DNA from: Hymenobacter nivis
Lineage (GTDB): Bacteria; Bacteroidota; Bacteroidia; Cytophagales; Hymenobacteraceae
DNA length: 64,000 nt
Assembly (NCBI RefSeq): GCF_006439025.1
Contig: NZ_RCYZ01000001.1
Coordinates: 434,001-498,000, forward strand
Reading direction: 5' to 3'
A program made the position numbers and the translations under genes. Positions 56,092 through 64,000 of the stretch are shown here, piece by piece; the first letter of the stretch is position 1, and every line of letters starts with the position of its first letter. The notes beneath the pieces are model-generated. The model did no database searches and was not told the DNA's origin. It worked only from the letters and a program-made list of their open reading frames with translations.

Positions 56092-57474
56092 ATGGCCAAA
56101 TCAATAAAAGCAATTGAGTGCCCGAAGTGCGGCAGCACCCAGAAAACGATGGTTCGGCCCGACGTATTCCGCTGCGAGAGCTGCGGCACGGAATACTACC
56201 TCGACAACGACGACATCAACGTCAATTACACGGTGCGGCAGCAGGGGCCGGCCGCGCCCCTTCCCTCCCTGCTGGCGGGCAAGAGCCGGGCCGTGGTGGT
56301 GGGCGCGGTGGCCGTGGGCGCTTTGCTGCTGACGGGGGCCCTGCGCAGCCTGTTGCGCCCCGCTCCGGTGGCCTACTACCCAGTGGCGCCCCCGTACGGA
56401 TCGGTAGTGGCCGGTAGCCGCGATGATACTGACAAACAAGCCATTACCTATACCTGGGGCTCCGATGAAACCATCCTGTACCCGGGGGCCGGCGGGCGGC
56501 CCGAGCGTGTTATTATCGGCAACCGCAGCTACCGCGGCGGGACGGGAATTTCCCGCGACAGCCTGTTTGCCAGCTTCTACGAGGCGGGCACGGGGGCCGA
56601 GCTGCGGAGCCAGCCGCTGCCCCAGCCGGCGGGCCGCTCGACGCCCAGCTTCGCGCTGCGGCGCTTTGCCAACGGCGCCATTTATGCGGTGCTGAACAAG
56701 GCCACCGTGTACCAGCTCGACCCCACCACGCACCGCGTGGCAGACGTAACCCAGACCCTGTTCCGGGGCCAGCCGGAGCTGGCCAGCGGCGTGGCCAGCG
56801 TGGAGTTTATCGGCGAAAACTACGGCGACGGCTTCACCCTGTTCACCAACGACGGGCGCACCCTGAGCTACTACCCCCTCATCCACCGGGTGTACGGCAA
56901 GGACGAGGTGTACGCGGCGCAAACGGGCTTCGGGAGCCTGCGGCCGGGCAGCCCCACCAAAACGGCCTTTACCTTCAGCACCAAAGGCTTGTCGTATCCA
57001 GAAGATAAAATCCAACTGATCAAATACCAGTACCGCGACAACGGCGGGGGCCCTAAAAACGCGCCCGAGTTTGAGTGGGAAGACGACTACGGCGGGTCGG
57101 GAATTTTTACCAGCGCCGACCCGCACCGCAAGGTGCTCACTACTCCTGGCGCGATGCGCAAGGCGCGGGTGCTGTCGTTTGCCGATTTCACGCCCGGCCG
57201 GCTCTACTTCAGCCCCGGCGTGCAGTACTACGATGCTGATTACGTGCTGATAACCTTCCGGCCCACGGCCGCCGAGAACAGCCCCCTGGCGGTGCAGTGC
57301 CTCAACGCGCGCACGGCGGCCATCGTATTTACGCTGCCGCTGCCCGAAGCCAACGGCAGCCTCGACCAGGGGCTGCGCACCAGCGCGGGCTTTGTGCTGG
57401 GCGGCGACCACGATACGTACGTCATCAGCCCGGACGGGCGCTTGCTTCACCACCTCGACCCCGAAAAGCAGTAG
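56092..57474 (+). CDS. Zinc-ribbon membrane protein with large C-terminal sensor-like domain
   Basis: A 460-residue protein. N-terminal zinc ribbon CPKCGST ... CESCGTEY (residues ~9-38), an acidic linker, one hydrophobic segment (AVVVGAVAVGALLLTGAL, about residues 65-85), then ~370 residues rich in short beta strands (RRFANGAIYAVLNKATVYQLD; VEFIGENYGDGFTLFTN; YLRHH-like ending LLHHLDPEKQ), which looks like a beta-propeller. Topology suggests cytoplasmic zinc ribbon and an exposed or periplasmic C-terminal domain. It stands directly before the SPFH gene (2-bp gap), so the two form an operon. The domain order resembles Bacillus YdjG in a general way only. Confidence 0.8.
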   Translation: MAKSIKAIECPKCGSTQKTMVRPDVFRCESCGTEYYLDNDDINVNYTVRQQGPAAPLPSLLAGKSRAVVVGAVAVGALLLTGALRSLLRPAPVAYYPVAPPYGSVVAGSRDDTDKQAITYTWGSDETILYPGAGGRPERVIIGNRSYRGGTGISRDSLFASFYEAGTGAELRSQPLPQPAGRSTPSFALRRFANGAIYAVLNKATVYQLDPTTHRVADVTQTLFRGQPELASGVASVEFIGENYGDGFTLFTNDGRTLSYYPLIHRVYGKDEVYAAQTGFGSLRPGSPTKTAFTFSTKGLSYPEDKIQLIKYQYRDNGGGPKNAPEFEWEDDYGGSGIFTSADPHRKVLTTPGAMRKARVLSFADFTPGRLYFSPGVQYYDADYVLITFRPTAAENSPLAVQCLNARTAAIVFTLPLPEANGSLDQGLRTSAGFVLGGDHDTYVISPDGRLLHHLDPEKQ

Positions 57475-57476
57475 CC

Positions 57477-58481
57477 ATGGCCTTCAACTTCTTTCGCAAC
57501 CAGCTGGCCATCATCATTGAGTGGGCCAACCAGCAGCCGGGCGTGCTGCTCTACCGCTTCCCCACGGCCAACGACGAAATCAAAAACGCCAGCAAGCTCA
57601 TTGTGGGCCCCGGCCAGGGGGCCCTGCTGGTGTACGAGGGGCGCGTGAGCGAGGTGCTGGCCACCGAGGGCATTTACAACCTGGAAACGGACAACCACCC
57701 GTTTATCACCACCTTAACCAAGCTGCGCACGGCCTTCGAGAGCGAGCACAAGCTGCGCGTGTACTTCTACCGCAGCGCCGAAAACGTGAACCAGAACTGG
57801 GGCACGGCCGCGCCCGTGAAGTACCTCGACCCGGTGTACCAGCTGCCGGTGGAGCTGGGGGCCCACGGTAACTTCTCGTTTCAGCTGGCCGACGCCCAGC
57901 AGTTTGTGACGGAGGTGGCGGGCCTGAAGGACCTCTACACCACGCAGGAAGCCAAAACGCTGCTCCAGAGCCGCCTGGTGCAGGTGCTGGCCACGCAGCT
58001 GGCGGGGGCCCAGTTTTCGTACCAGCAGCTTGATGCGCAGCTGGGCACCCTCGCAGCGGAGCTGCGCGCGCAGCTGGTGGCCGACTTTGCGCAGCTGGGC
58101 TTCGAGCTGACGGACTTCCGCATCAGCGGGACGGTGTTTGACCAGGGCACCCAGCGGCGCATCGGCCAGATAGCCAACGTGACCGCCGCCGCGCAGGCCG
58201 CCGCCGCCGGGGGCCTCAGCTACGCCGAGCTGGAAAAGCTGAAGGCCCTGCGCGACGCCGCCCGCACCGAGGGCGGCCTGGCCGGGGCGGGCCTGCAGCT
58301 GGGCGCGGGCGCCGAGCTAGGCAAGGTATTCGCCGGCCAGCAGGGGGCCCCACCCGAGGGCCCGCCCGCCGGCCCCGACCCGGTGCAGCAGCTCCAGAAG
58401 CTCAAGCTGCTGCTCACCGAGGGCATTCTCACGCAGGAAGAATTCGACGCTAAAAAGCAGGTTTGGCTCGACAAGCTGTGA
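57477..58481 (+). CDS. SPFH/YdjI-like (virion core protein type) with SHOCT tail
   Basis: A 334-residue protein of the YdjI/VCP-related SPFH group, which form membrane-associated oligomers linked to phage-shock-like responses in Bacillus. N-terminal IIIEWANQQPGVLLYRFP is the family signature, followed by ASKLIVGPGQGALLVYEGRV. The SPFH core extends to about residue 215, then a coiled coil (AAAQAAAAGGLSYAELEKL). The final ~30 residues (KLKLLLTEGILTQEEFDAKK) match the SHOCT module. The gene lies 2 bp after the zinc-ribbon gene. Confidence 0.87.
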   Translation: MAFNFFRNQLAIIIEWANQQPGVLLYRFPTANDEIKNASKLIVGPGQGALLVYEGRVSEVLATEGIYNLETDNHPFITTLTKLRTAFESEHKLRVYFYRSAENVNQNWGTAAPVKYLDPVYQLPVELGAHGNFSFQLADAQQFVTEVAGLKDLYTTQEAKTLLQSRLVQVLATQLAGAQFSYQQLDAQLGTLAAELRAQLVADFAQLGFELTDFRISGTVFDQGTQRRIGQIANVTAAAQAAAAGGLSYAELEKLKALRDAARTEGGLAGAGLQLGAGAELGKVFAGQQGAPPEGPPAGPDPVQQLQKLKLLLTEGILTQEEFDAKKQVWLDKL

Positions 58482-58564
58482 GCAGGCCGGAGCCAGTGCC
58501 CACCCGCTATTGCCCGGCGATTCGGCCAGCAGATTTGTTTTGAAATACTTAAAACCAACCACTT

Positions 58565-58837
58565 ATGAAACAAGCAATTGGTGCTTTCATCCTGCTACTG
58601 GGGGCAGGGCTGGCCGGGCTGCTGGCCCTGCGCATTTGGGGTGTGGCGGCGGTGGGGCTGCCCACGCTACTGCGGAGCGGGGCCACGCTGGTGGTGCTGG
58701 CGCTGGCCCTGGTAGGGCTGGTGGTGGTGTGGTTTGCCTTTTTTAACGACCCCGCGGCGGGCTACAACGTGCGCGCCGGCCGCCGGGCCCACCCCAAGGC
58801 CGACGCCAAGCGGCAAAATTTTTCGGGCCTGCGCTAG
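58565..58837 (+). CDS. Small two-span membrane protein
   Basis: A 90-residue inner-membrane protein with hydrophobic segments at about residues 4-24 (AIGAFILLLGAGLAGLLAL) and 40-62 (LVVLALALVGLVVVWFAFF), then a basic tail (GRRAHPKADAKRQNF). No family recognised. It sits 83 bp after the SPFH gene and 85 bp before the zinc-ribbon gene, all co-directional, so it may be part of the same membrane complex. Confidence 0.75.
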   Translation: MKQAIGAFILLLGAGLAGLLALRIWGVAAVGLPTLLRSGATLVVLALALVGLVVVWFAFFNDPAAGYNVRAGRRAHPKADAKRQNFSGLR

Positions 58838-58922
58838 CCCCGGCCCCCGGGGCCCCACGCCACTTTATTGCGGACACTCACTCGGCGGGCATTTTCCCGA
58901 GCCTGCCAACTAATTCTATAAC

Positions 58923-59492
58923 ATGGCAACTGAATTCTCGCTTTTGGAGCGTACCATCCTCAAAGCCAAGGGACTGAGCGACGAGCAACTGGCCGCCCTG
59001 GGCGAAATGGGGGTGCAGGGCCGCGCCGCGTTTGAGGAGATTGGCACCGTGGTGACCCTGCTGGAGCTGCTGCCCGACCTCGACCCCGCCGTGGCCGCCC
59101 GCGTGCTCGAATGGGCCCTGCCCCCGGCCCCGGGCGCCGCGCCAGCCGCGCCCGGGGCCCCGCTGCCCACCATCGTAGTCGATTCGTCGGACGTAATATT
59201 CTGTGCCAACTGCCACCACAAGCAACCCAAGGACTACACCCCCGGCGACCTGTGCGTGAACTGCGGCCGCCAGGCCGAGCCCATTGAGCAGTGCTTTTGG
59301 TGCGGGGCAAGCGGCCCCGGCAAGTTTTGCCGCAACTGCGGGGCCCACTTTGTGCGCACCGCCGAGCTGCCGCTGGCCCTGCTGCTGCGCCGCGACGGCC
59401 TGGCCAAGGACGAGATTCCACGTCGCCTCAACGAGGCTTCGGCGGAGGAGAAGGAGCAGCTGTGGGGCCGGGTGCGCCGAGCGCGTATTTAG
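58923..59492 (+). CDS. Double zinc-ribbon protein
   Basis: A 189-residue protein. N-terminal helical part (LLERTILKAKGLSDEQLAAL, VVTLLELLPDLDPAVAARV), Pro/Ala linker, then two adjacent zinc ribbons: FCANCHHKQ ... LCVNCGRQ near residue 97 and CFWCGASG ... FCRNCGAH near 125. The last 60 residues are helical (GLAKDEIPRRLNEASAEEK). Related in its zinc part to the 655-residue neighbour downstream. Function unknown; probably a protein-interaction module of this cluster. Confidence 0.83.
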   Translation: MATEFSLLERTILKAKGLSDEQLAALGEMGVQGRAAFEEIGTVVTLLELLPDLDPAVAARVLEWALPPAPGAAPAAPGAPLPTIVVDSSDVIFCANCHHKQPKDYTPGDLCVNCGRQAEPIEQCFWCGASGPGKFCRNCGAHFVRTAELPLALLLRRDGLAKDEIPRRLNEASAEEKEQLWGRVRRARI

Positions 59493-59612
59493 GTTAGTCA
59501 GTTGATTTTCTGAATTTTGCCTGCCTCGCTGCAAGACGGTGCGGCAGGCATTTTGGGGCCCGCTCGGCAGCGGGGGCTCGTGGTTTCACCGCCAGTTACT
59601 TGCTTATTTGCC

Positions 59613-61580
59613 ATGCGCGCTACCTGTGAAACCTGCGGCCAGCTACAGCCACCCGACTGGCAGCCCGGCGACTTGTGCGGCCAGTGCGGCGGCGTGGTGC
59701 GGCGCGAAAAGCGCTGCCACTGGTGCGTGAAGCTGACGCCCGACGGCAAGTTTTGCCGGCACTGCGGGGCCGGCCAGGTGCCCGGTGAGCAGTTTGGCGC
59801 GGCCCGCTGGCTCAAGCACCTGGGCATCGACCAGTTTGCGCTGCCCGACCGGCTGGCGGCCATGGACCCCGAGCAGGCCGCGCATTTCACCCGGCTCTAC
59901 CAGCAGCACGCCATGGTGGCCGAGCGGCACGTGCAGGACGTGGCGTACGCGGAGGGCTTTGCGCGGCAGCGCGGCTGGGCCCGCGCCTGCGAAGAAACGC
60001 TGCTGCCGCTGCTGCCCCTGCCCGAAGCCGACTTGAAGGCCTTGACCCTCCCCCCCCACCGCGGCACGACCGACCTGGAGCTGCTGCTCGAAATCCGGCA
60101 GCAGTCGCCGCTGGTGGTGGCCCGGCTGCTGGGGGCCCTGGCCCGCATCCGGCTCTGGCAGGCGGGGGCCCTCAGCTACGCGGCCCTTGGCCTGGGGGCC
60201 GATGTGGAGCTGGCCCTCCCGCACCTCCAGGACCCCGACCCCGCCGTGCGCCTGGAAGTGGCCCTTACGCTGAGCCACTGGCGCTTCGGCATCAACGGGG
60301 CGGCGTTTGGCAAAAACGCGATAGAGGTGGTTTTGCGCGAAGCGGCGGCGGGGCCCCTGGCCCTGGAAGCCGGCACCAACCTGGCGCTGCTGGCGGCCGC
60401 CTGGCAGGGCAAGCCCCAGGCCGTGCGCCCCGAGGCGCTGGCTTCGGAAGACCCAGAAATTGCCTTTGCCGCCGCCCTGGCCCACTACGCGCCCGAGCCG
60501 CTGCTGGGGGCCCTGCGCGTGCCCCGCCGCCAGTTTGCCGCCGCGCTGGTGCTCACCCGGGCCGGGGTGGAGGTGGGCCTGGCGGCGCTGCTGCCGGCTT
60601 TCACAGACGATGAGCGCGACAGCACCCTGCGGGCGCTGGCCAACCAGGGCCGCCCCCGGCCCGACCTGCGGGCCTACTTCAAAGCCGCGCTGGCCGGCCC
60701 GCAGGCGGTACCGCCGCACACCCGCGATGCCCTGCGCGGGCTGCTGGCCCTCGACCTGCAGCCCGGCGACGCCGCCCGCCTGCTGCGCGAGCACCCCGAC
60801 CGGCACTTTGGGGCCCAGCTGTTGAAAAACCCGGCCCTCACGCCCCCCGATCTGGCCGACCTATGCCGGGCCTACGTAGAACTTAACCTATTTACCAACA
60901 ATAACTTACCCGGCGGCCTGTTTCCCGCCTTGCCTCCCGGCTTTGTGGCCGAGCACTGGCGCACCGCCCCCGCCGACTCGCTGCAAGGACTGAGCGGACT
61001 GGCGCGCCAGCGGCTCGAAACTGGCCCGCCCGCCGAGGTACAGGCCCTGCACACCTTTCTGCGGGGCGTGCTCTGGGACGAAGCCGCCCCGCTGGCGGCG
61101 CGCCGCCAGGCCAACCAATTGCTAATCAGCTGGTACGAGGGCTACCACCAGTCGCCCACCTTGGCGCTGGGCTTCACCGAGGCGGCAGCGGGCTGGTACT
61201 TCGGCTCTTGGGCGGCCTACGTCGCGTACTTCGTGCACGGGGCCCAACACCTGGGCGTGCTCATCGGCCTCGAAACGGAGGACAAGTTTCTGCGCCCGCT
61301 GCAGGGGGCGGCCGAGGCACCGCCGGCCGAAACAGCGGCGTTTGTGCAGGCGCTGGCCGCGCTGCCGCCGCCGCTGGTCGCGCAGTTTCGGGCGGCCCTC
61401 GTGGGCCTGGCCCGGCACTACACCCGCTGGGGCATGGTGAACCGCTGGGCCGTGCAAGTGCTGGCCCAGTTGCAAGCCCACGCCCCCTGGCGCGCGGCCG
61501 TGCGGGCCGACCTGGCCAGCCTAGCCGATGCCCCCGACGACCAGGCGGCCTACCTGGCCAGCCAGGCCCTGGCCCAGTAG
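59613..61580 (+). CDS. Zinc-ribbon plus HEAT-like repeat protein
   Basis: A 655-residue protein. Two zinc ribbons open it (CETCGQLQ ... LCGQCGGV and CHWCVKLT ... FCRHCGAG, residues ~5-53). The rest is almost all alpha with tandem HEAT-like repeats (ALSYAALGLGADVELALPHL; DPDPAVRLEVALTLSHWRF; QLLISWYEGYHQSPTLALGF). The ATG at 59613 follows ATTTG sequence and excludes a spurious upstream extension. It shares the zinc module with the previous gene (120 bp upstream), so the two were probably derived by duplication and domain shuffling. Possible scaffold for the SPFH/zinc-ribbon complex. Confidence 0.82.
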   Translation: MRATCETCGQLQPPDWQPGDLCGQCGGVVRREKRCHWCVKLTPDGKFCRHCGAGQVPGEQFGAARWLKHLGIDQFALPDRLAAMDPEQAAHFTRLYQQHAMVAERHVQDVAYAEGFARQRGWARACEETLLPLLPLPEADLKALTLPPHRGTTDLELLLEIRQQSPLVVARLLGALARIRLWQAGALSYAALGLGADVELALPHLQDPDPAVRLEVALTLSHWRFGINGAAFGKNAIEVVLREAAAGPLALEAGTNLALLAAAWQGKPQAVRPEALASEDPEIAFAAALAHYAPEPLLGALRVPRRQFAAALVLTRAGVEVGLAALLPAFTDDERDSTLRALANQGRPRPDLRAYFKAALAGPQAVPPHTRDALRGLLALDLQPGDAARLLREHPDRHFGAQLLKNPALTPPDLADLCRAYVELNLFTNNNLPGGLFPALPPGFVAEHWRTAPADSLQGLSGLARQRLETGPPAEVQALHTFLRGVLWDEAAPLAARRQANQLLISWYEGYHQSPTLALGFTEAAAGWYFGSWAAYVAYFVHGAQHLGVLIGLETEDKFLRPLQGAAEAPPAETAAFVQALAALPPPLVAQFRAALVGLARHYTRWGMVNRWAVQVLAQLQAHAPWRAAVRADLASLADAPDDQAAYLASQALAQ

Positions 61581-61590
61581 CGACGCACCC

Positions 61591-61968
61591 ATGCAAACAT
61601 CCTGGTCGGCGGTGGGGGACCGGTTACCAGGGTTCGAGCTGGCGGGCTGCGTGGGCCATTGGCTTTTTTTCGCTGTGGGCCCCACGGCACCCAGCGGGGT
61701 AATCACTAACCAGGAGCTGGGCCTGGCCAGCAAAATAACCGGCTACAAATAGGCCCGCGGCTACAAAATCTACCGCAACCATTCGCCAGTACCCGACAAC
61801 TTCGATTGCTTCGAAAACCAGGCGCTGGCCCGGCGCAACGGCCTGAGCTACTTCCTAAAGCATGTTAATTTTATGCACAAGCTACGCAATACCAATCCGT
61901 TGCGCCTGATTCGGCGAGGGCAGCGCAGCAGCTGGTGCTTGGTGCCGCCCGCTGCCCCCGCGCCATGA
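61591..61968 (+). pseudogene. Gene split by one in-frame TAG (codon 54)
   Basis: A 125-codon frame opens with ATG 61591 (MQTSWSAVGDRLPGFELAG), meets TAG at 61750-61752 and continues in the same frame (ARGYKIYRNHSPVPDNF ... LRNTNPLRLIRRGQ) to TGA at 61966-61968. That stop overlaps the next ATG as ATGA, the coupling typical of intact genes, so the frame was recently whole. Either a nonsense mutation or a read-through gene. Family not recognised. Confidence 0.7.
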
Positions 61969-62324
61969 AGTGGCTCGCGCAGCTGCGGGCCTGGTGGCGC
62001 GGCCCCGCCGCCCTGCCGCCCCGCACTTACTCCGACCCGCTGGACTACGCCCTCCAGTATTGCCTGCACCCGCCGCCCGGGGGCTTGCCGGCCCTGCCGG
62101 GCACCTGGCAGGCCGCCTTTCCGGCCCTGACGGCGGCGGCGGCCACCGCCGTGCAGCAGGAGCTCCTGGCGCTGCAAGCACTGGCCCTGGACCTGGGCTC
62201 CTGCGTAAACCAGGGGCAAATGACCAGCGCCGACGCCTATAACCGCCTCTGGGCGGCCTACCCCCGGCTCGACCGGCGCAACCTGGGCGCGCTGCTATTG
62301 CAGGCATTTATGGGCACCCGCTAG
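61965..62324 (+). CDS. Unknown 119-residue protein
   Basis: Not recognised. Basic N-terminus MKWLAQLRAWWRGP, a conserved-looking YSDPLDYALQYCLHPP near residue 22, an Ala-rich helix (TAAAATAVQQELLALQALAL) and C-terminal SADAYNRLWAAYPRLDRRNL. It overlaps the broken upstream frame by ATGA. No signal peptide. Confidence 0.68.
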   Translation: MKWLAQLRAWWRGPAALPPRTYSDPLDYALQYCLHPPPGGLPALPGTWQAAFPALTAAAATAVQQELLALQALALDLGSCVNQGQMTSADAYNRLWAAYPRLDRRNLGALLLQAFMGTR

Positions 62325-62417
62325 GGCCCCAGGCCCCGGCCCACCGGGGGAGGAACGAAATAATACCCCGCGGATAAATAGTTGTACGGAGGTAATATTC
62401 TCCTAACATTCAGGGCA

Positions 62418-62425
62418 TAAATTTG
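62418..62425 (+). promoter_or_regulatory. Promoter -7 box of the secreted nuclease gene
   Basis: TAAATTTG, exact match to TAnnTTTG, 77 nt before the ATG. A palindrome-like GGAGGTAATATTCTCC at about 62386-62402 lies in the -33 region and may be an operator. Confidence 0.55.
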
Positions 62426-62502
62426 CTAGCAAATATTGGGATAACCATGCCTGCTGGCGAAAGCCGGGGCGGGGGCCCAGGTTCACTTCTCTGTTTGCCT
62501 GA

Positions 62503-63837
62503 ATGAAACAACACTTACTACGCCTCGGGGGGCCCCTGCTGCTCTGCCTGATGGGCTTCACTGGGCCGGCGCGCGTGGCGCGCCAGCCGCTGGCCCCGCT
62601 GCGCGCGGCCGCCGTGGCTCCGGAAACCTTCGAAACCGGCACCAAGCCGGACTACCCCACCGGCACCGTGGCGTTTGCCACCGGCAGCTGGACGCTGGCC
62701 GATGCCCTGGTGGGCACCGACGCCGCCGACCACAAGAACGGGGCCCAGGCCGTGCGCTTGCAGCAGACGGGCACGCTCACGATGAACTTCTACCTGCCCG
62801 ACGGCGCGGCCACCGTAACGGTGCAGCACGCCACCTACGGCACCGACGGTAGCAGCAGCTGGGAGCTGTGGGCCCAGTCGCAGGGCTGCGACTGCACCAA
62901 GTGGACGAAGGTGGGCGCCACGGTGCTCACCACCTCGCCCGTGTTGCAGGCGGCGTCGTTCGTGGTGAATATCCCGGGGCCCGTCAAGTTTGAGATTCGC
63001 AAGACTTCCGGGGGCCGGGCGCGGCTCGACATCGACGACTTTACCGCCACGGACTTCGGCGTGGCCCCACCCGCTGCCGACAACAGCAACCTGGCCCTGG
63101 GCAACCCGAGCGGGGCCCAAACAGACGTGTCGATGCCCAACAACTACTTGCTGCTCAAGCCGCAGTACGCCGTATCGTACAGCCGCGACCGGGGCAAGCC
63201 CAACTGGGTGAGCTGGCACCTGGACTTGTCGGACCGCGGCGGCATCGACCGGCAGGACAACTTCCGGGCCGATCCCACGCTCCCTGATGAGTGGTACCAC
63301 GTCACGGAGTTCAGCTACTCGGGCTCGGGCTTCGACCGCGGCCATAACTGCCCCTCGGCCGACCGCACGTCGAGCGTGGAGAACAATTCGGCCACGTTCC
63401 TCATGACCAACATGATGCCCCAGGCCCCCCAGAACAACCAGCAAACCTGGGCCAACCTGGAGAACTACACCCGCTCGTTCTTGGCCGGCGGCAACGAGGT
63501 GTACATCGTCTGCGGCTCGTACGGGGTGGGCGGCACCGGCTCGGCCGGGGGCCTCACCACGACCCTTGACCAAGGCCGCGTAACCGTGCCCAGCCGCTGC
63601 TGGAAGGTGGTGGTGATTCTGCCGGTGGGCGACAACGACGTGGCCCGCGTGAACGCCGGCACCCGCATCATCGCCATCGACACGCCCAACGTCAACTCCA
63701 TCAACACGGACTGGGGTGTGTACCGCACCACCGTGGACGCCATCGAGGCCGCCACCGGCCTGGACTTGCTCTCCAACCTGCCGGTGGAAGTGCAGGCCGC
63801 CGTGGAGGCAAAAATTGACGCCGGCCCGGTAAGCTAA
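62503..63837 (+). CDS. Secreted DNA/RNA non-specific endonuclease
   Basis: A 444-residue exported enzyme. Signal peptide in residues 1-~30 (LLRLGGPLLLCLMGFTG). A beta-rich N-terminal domain (about 45-190) follows. The catalytic beta-beta-alpha-metal NUC domain (about 195-430) carries the DRGH motif in GFDRGHNCPSADR with Asp at residue 278, and the later asparagine in LMTNMMPQAPQNNQ. It degrades single- and double-stranded nucleic acids outside the cell, for nutrition or defence against free DNA. It has its own promoter candidate and is separated from the zinc-ribbon cluster by 178 bp. Confidence 0.92.
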   Translation: MKQHLLRLGGPLLLCLMGFTGPARVARQPLAPLRAAAVAPETFETGTKPDYPTGTVAFATGSWTLADALVGTDAADHKNGAQAVRLQQTGTLTMNFYLPDGAATVTVQHATYGTDGSSSWELWAQSQGCDCTKWTKVGATVLTTSPVLQAASFVVNIPGPVKFEIRKTSGGRARLDIDDFTATDFGVAPPAADNSNLALGNPSGAQTDVSMPNNYLLLKPQYAVSYSRDRGKPNWVSWHLDLSDRGGIDRQDNFRADPTLPDEWYHVTEFSYSGSGFDRGHNCPSADRTSSVENNSATFLMTNMMPQAPQNNQQTWANLENYTRSFLAGGNEVYIVCGSYGVGGTGSAGGLTTTLDQGRVTVPSRCWKVVVILPVGDNDVARVNAGTRIIAIDTPNVNSINTDWGVYRTTVDAIEAATGLDLLSNLPVEVQAAVEAKIDAGPVS

Positions 63838-63900
63838 GCCGGCCCTGGGGCCCCTGTTTCTTTCTTTCTTCTGGCTTTCTCGCGGTTACGCCGCCTTTCT

Positions 63901-64000
63901 ATGTTATTGACTTCTAAATTTTTGCGCGGCCTGCGCCGGGGGTTGGCGCTGGCTGCGGCCGGCGCGCTGCCCCTGGCCGCCGGGGCCCAAGCGCTGCTGC
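63901..64000 (+). CDS. Start of an exported protein, truncated by the window
   Basis: ATG 63901 opens a frame MLLTSKFLRGLRRGLALAAA ... LPLAAGAQALL: basic n-region, hydrophobic core and AGA-type cleavage site, a typical signal peptide. The frame is open to the window end, so the family cannot be named. Confidence 0.6.
   Translation, partial: MLLTSKFLRGLRRGLALAAAGALPLAAGAQALL

Overview
The window looks like the chromosome of a high-GC Bacteroidota, most likely a Hymenobacter-like member of the Cytophagales. It carries an intact-looking ~43 kb tailed-phage prophage. The taxonomic signs are carotenoid genes (crtI, crtZ) next to an ECF sigma factor, promoter -7 boxes of the Bacteroidota type TAnnTTTG/TAnnTTCG, few purine-rich ribosome sites, a tRNA without encoded CCA, and a SprB-type repeat in a phage protein. 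This is inference from content; no 16S gene is present.

Left host arm (1-12,809). The genes are: the 5' part of crtI, an ECF sigma factor, crtZ, an enoyl-CoA hydratase, a ComEC-type channel, a GNAT acetyltransferase, a DUF3817 membrane protein, PhoH, a divergent SAM-hydrolase-family protein, a lipoprotein esterase, a GH127/DUF1680 glycosidase, an HscB-like J protein and tRNA-Leu(CAA).

Prophage (12,810-55,831). A 31-bp identical core at 12,810-12,840 and 55,801-55,831 bounds the element. The core covers the 3' end of tRNA-Leu. Homology continues past it for 106 bp in all (100/106 identical) and includes a terminator hairpin. A tyrosine integrase lies just inside the left end. A helix-turn-helix regulator and an early/replication operon (primase-helicase, HNH nuclease, HD hydrolase and small unknowns) lie at the right end. 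Nearly everything in between is on the minus strand: a TTTCCCC/GGGGAAA-rich origin candidate, then tailspike, SGNH lipoprotein, head protease, major capsid, ParB-methyltransferase, terminases, portal, lysis cassette, amidoligase pair, tail proteins and tape measure. The last is consistent with a long non-contractile tail.

The most striking pattern is how the late region is punctuated. Six sites share GTCCTTTY, exactly 19 bp, then a -7 box like CAACTTYG. Several lie directly behind a terminator hairpin, so the late region reads as a chain of short terminator-promoter units. At two of them, at the variant promoter of the SGNH lipoprotein, and at host hscB, only 4 nt separate the -7 box from ATG, which predicts leaderless mRNAs. 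Between the lysis cassette and the amidoligase unit lies a promoter-driven, highly folded leader RNA (27,003-27,113), with a possible second small RNA just upstream.

Accessory phage genes include an amidoligase with a tightly coupled 78-residue partner, a single-gene unit at 24,724-25,071, and a serine recombinase with an unknown low-GC protein near the left end.

Right host arm (55,832-64,000). It holds a co-directional cluster of zinc-ribbon proteins around a YdjI-like SPFH protein, a gene interrupted by one in-frame TAG, a small unknown gene, a secreted DNA/RNA non-specific endonuclease, and the start of another exported protein.
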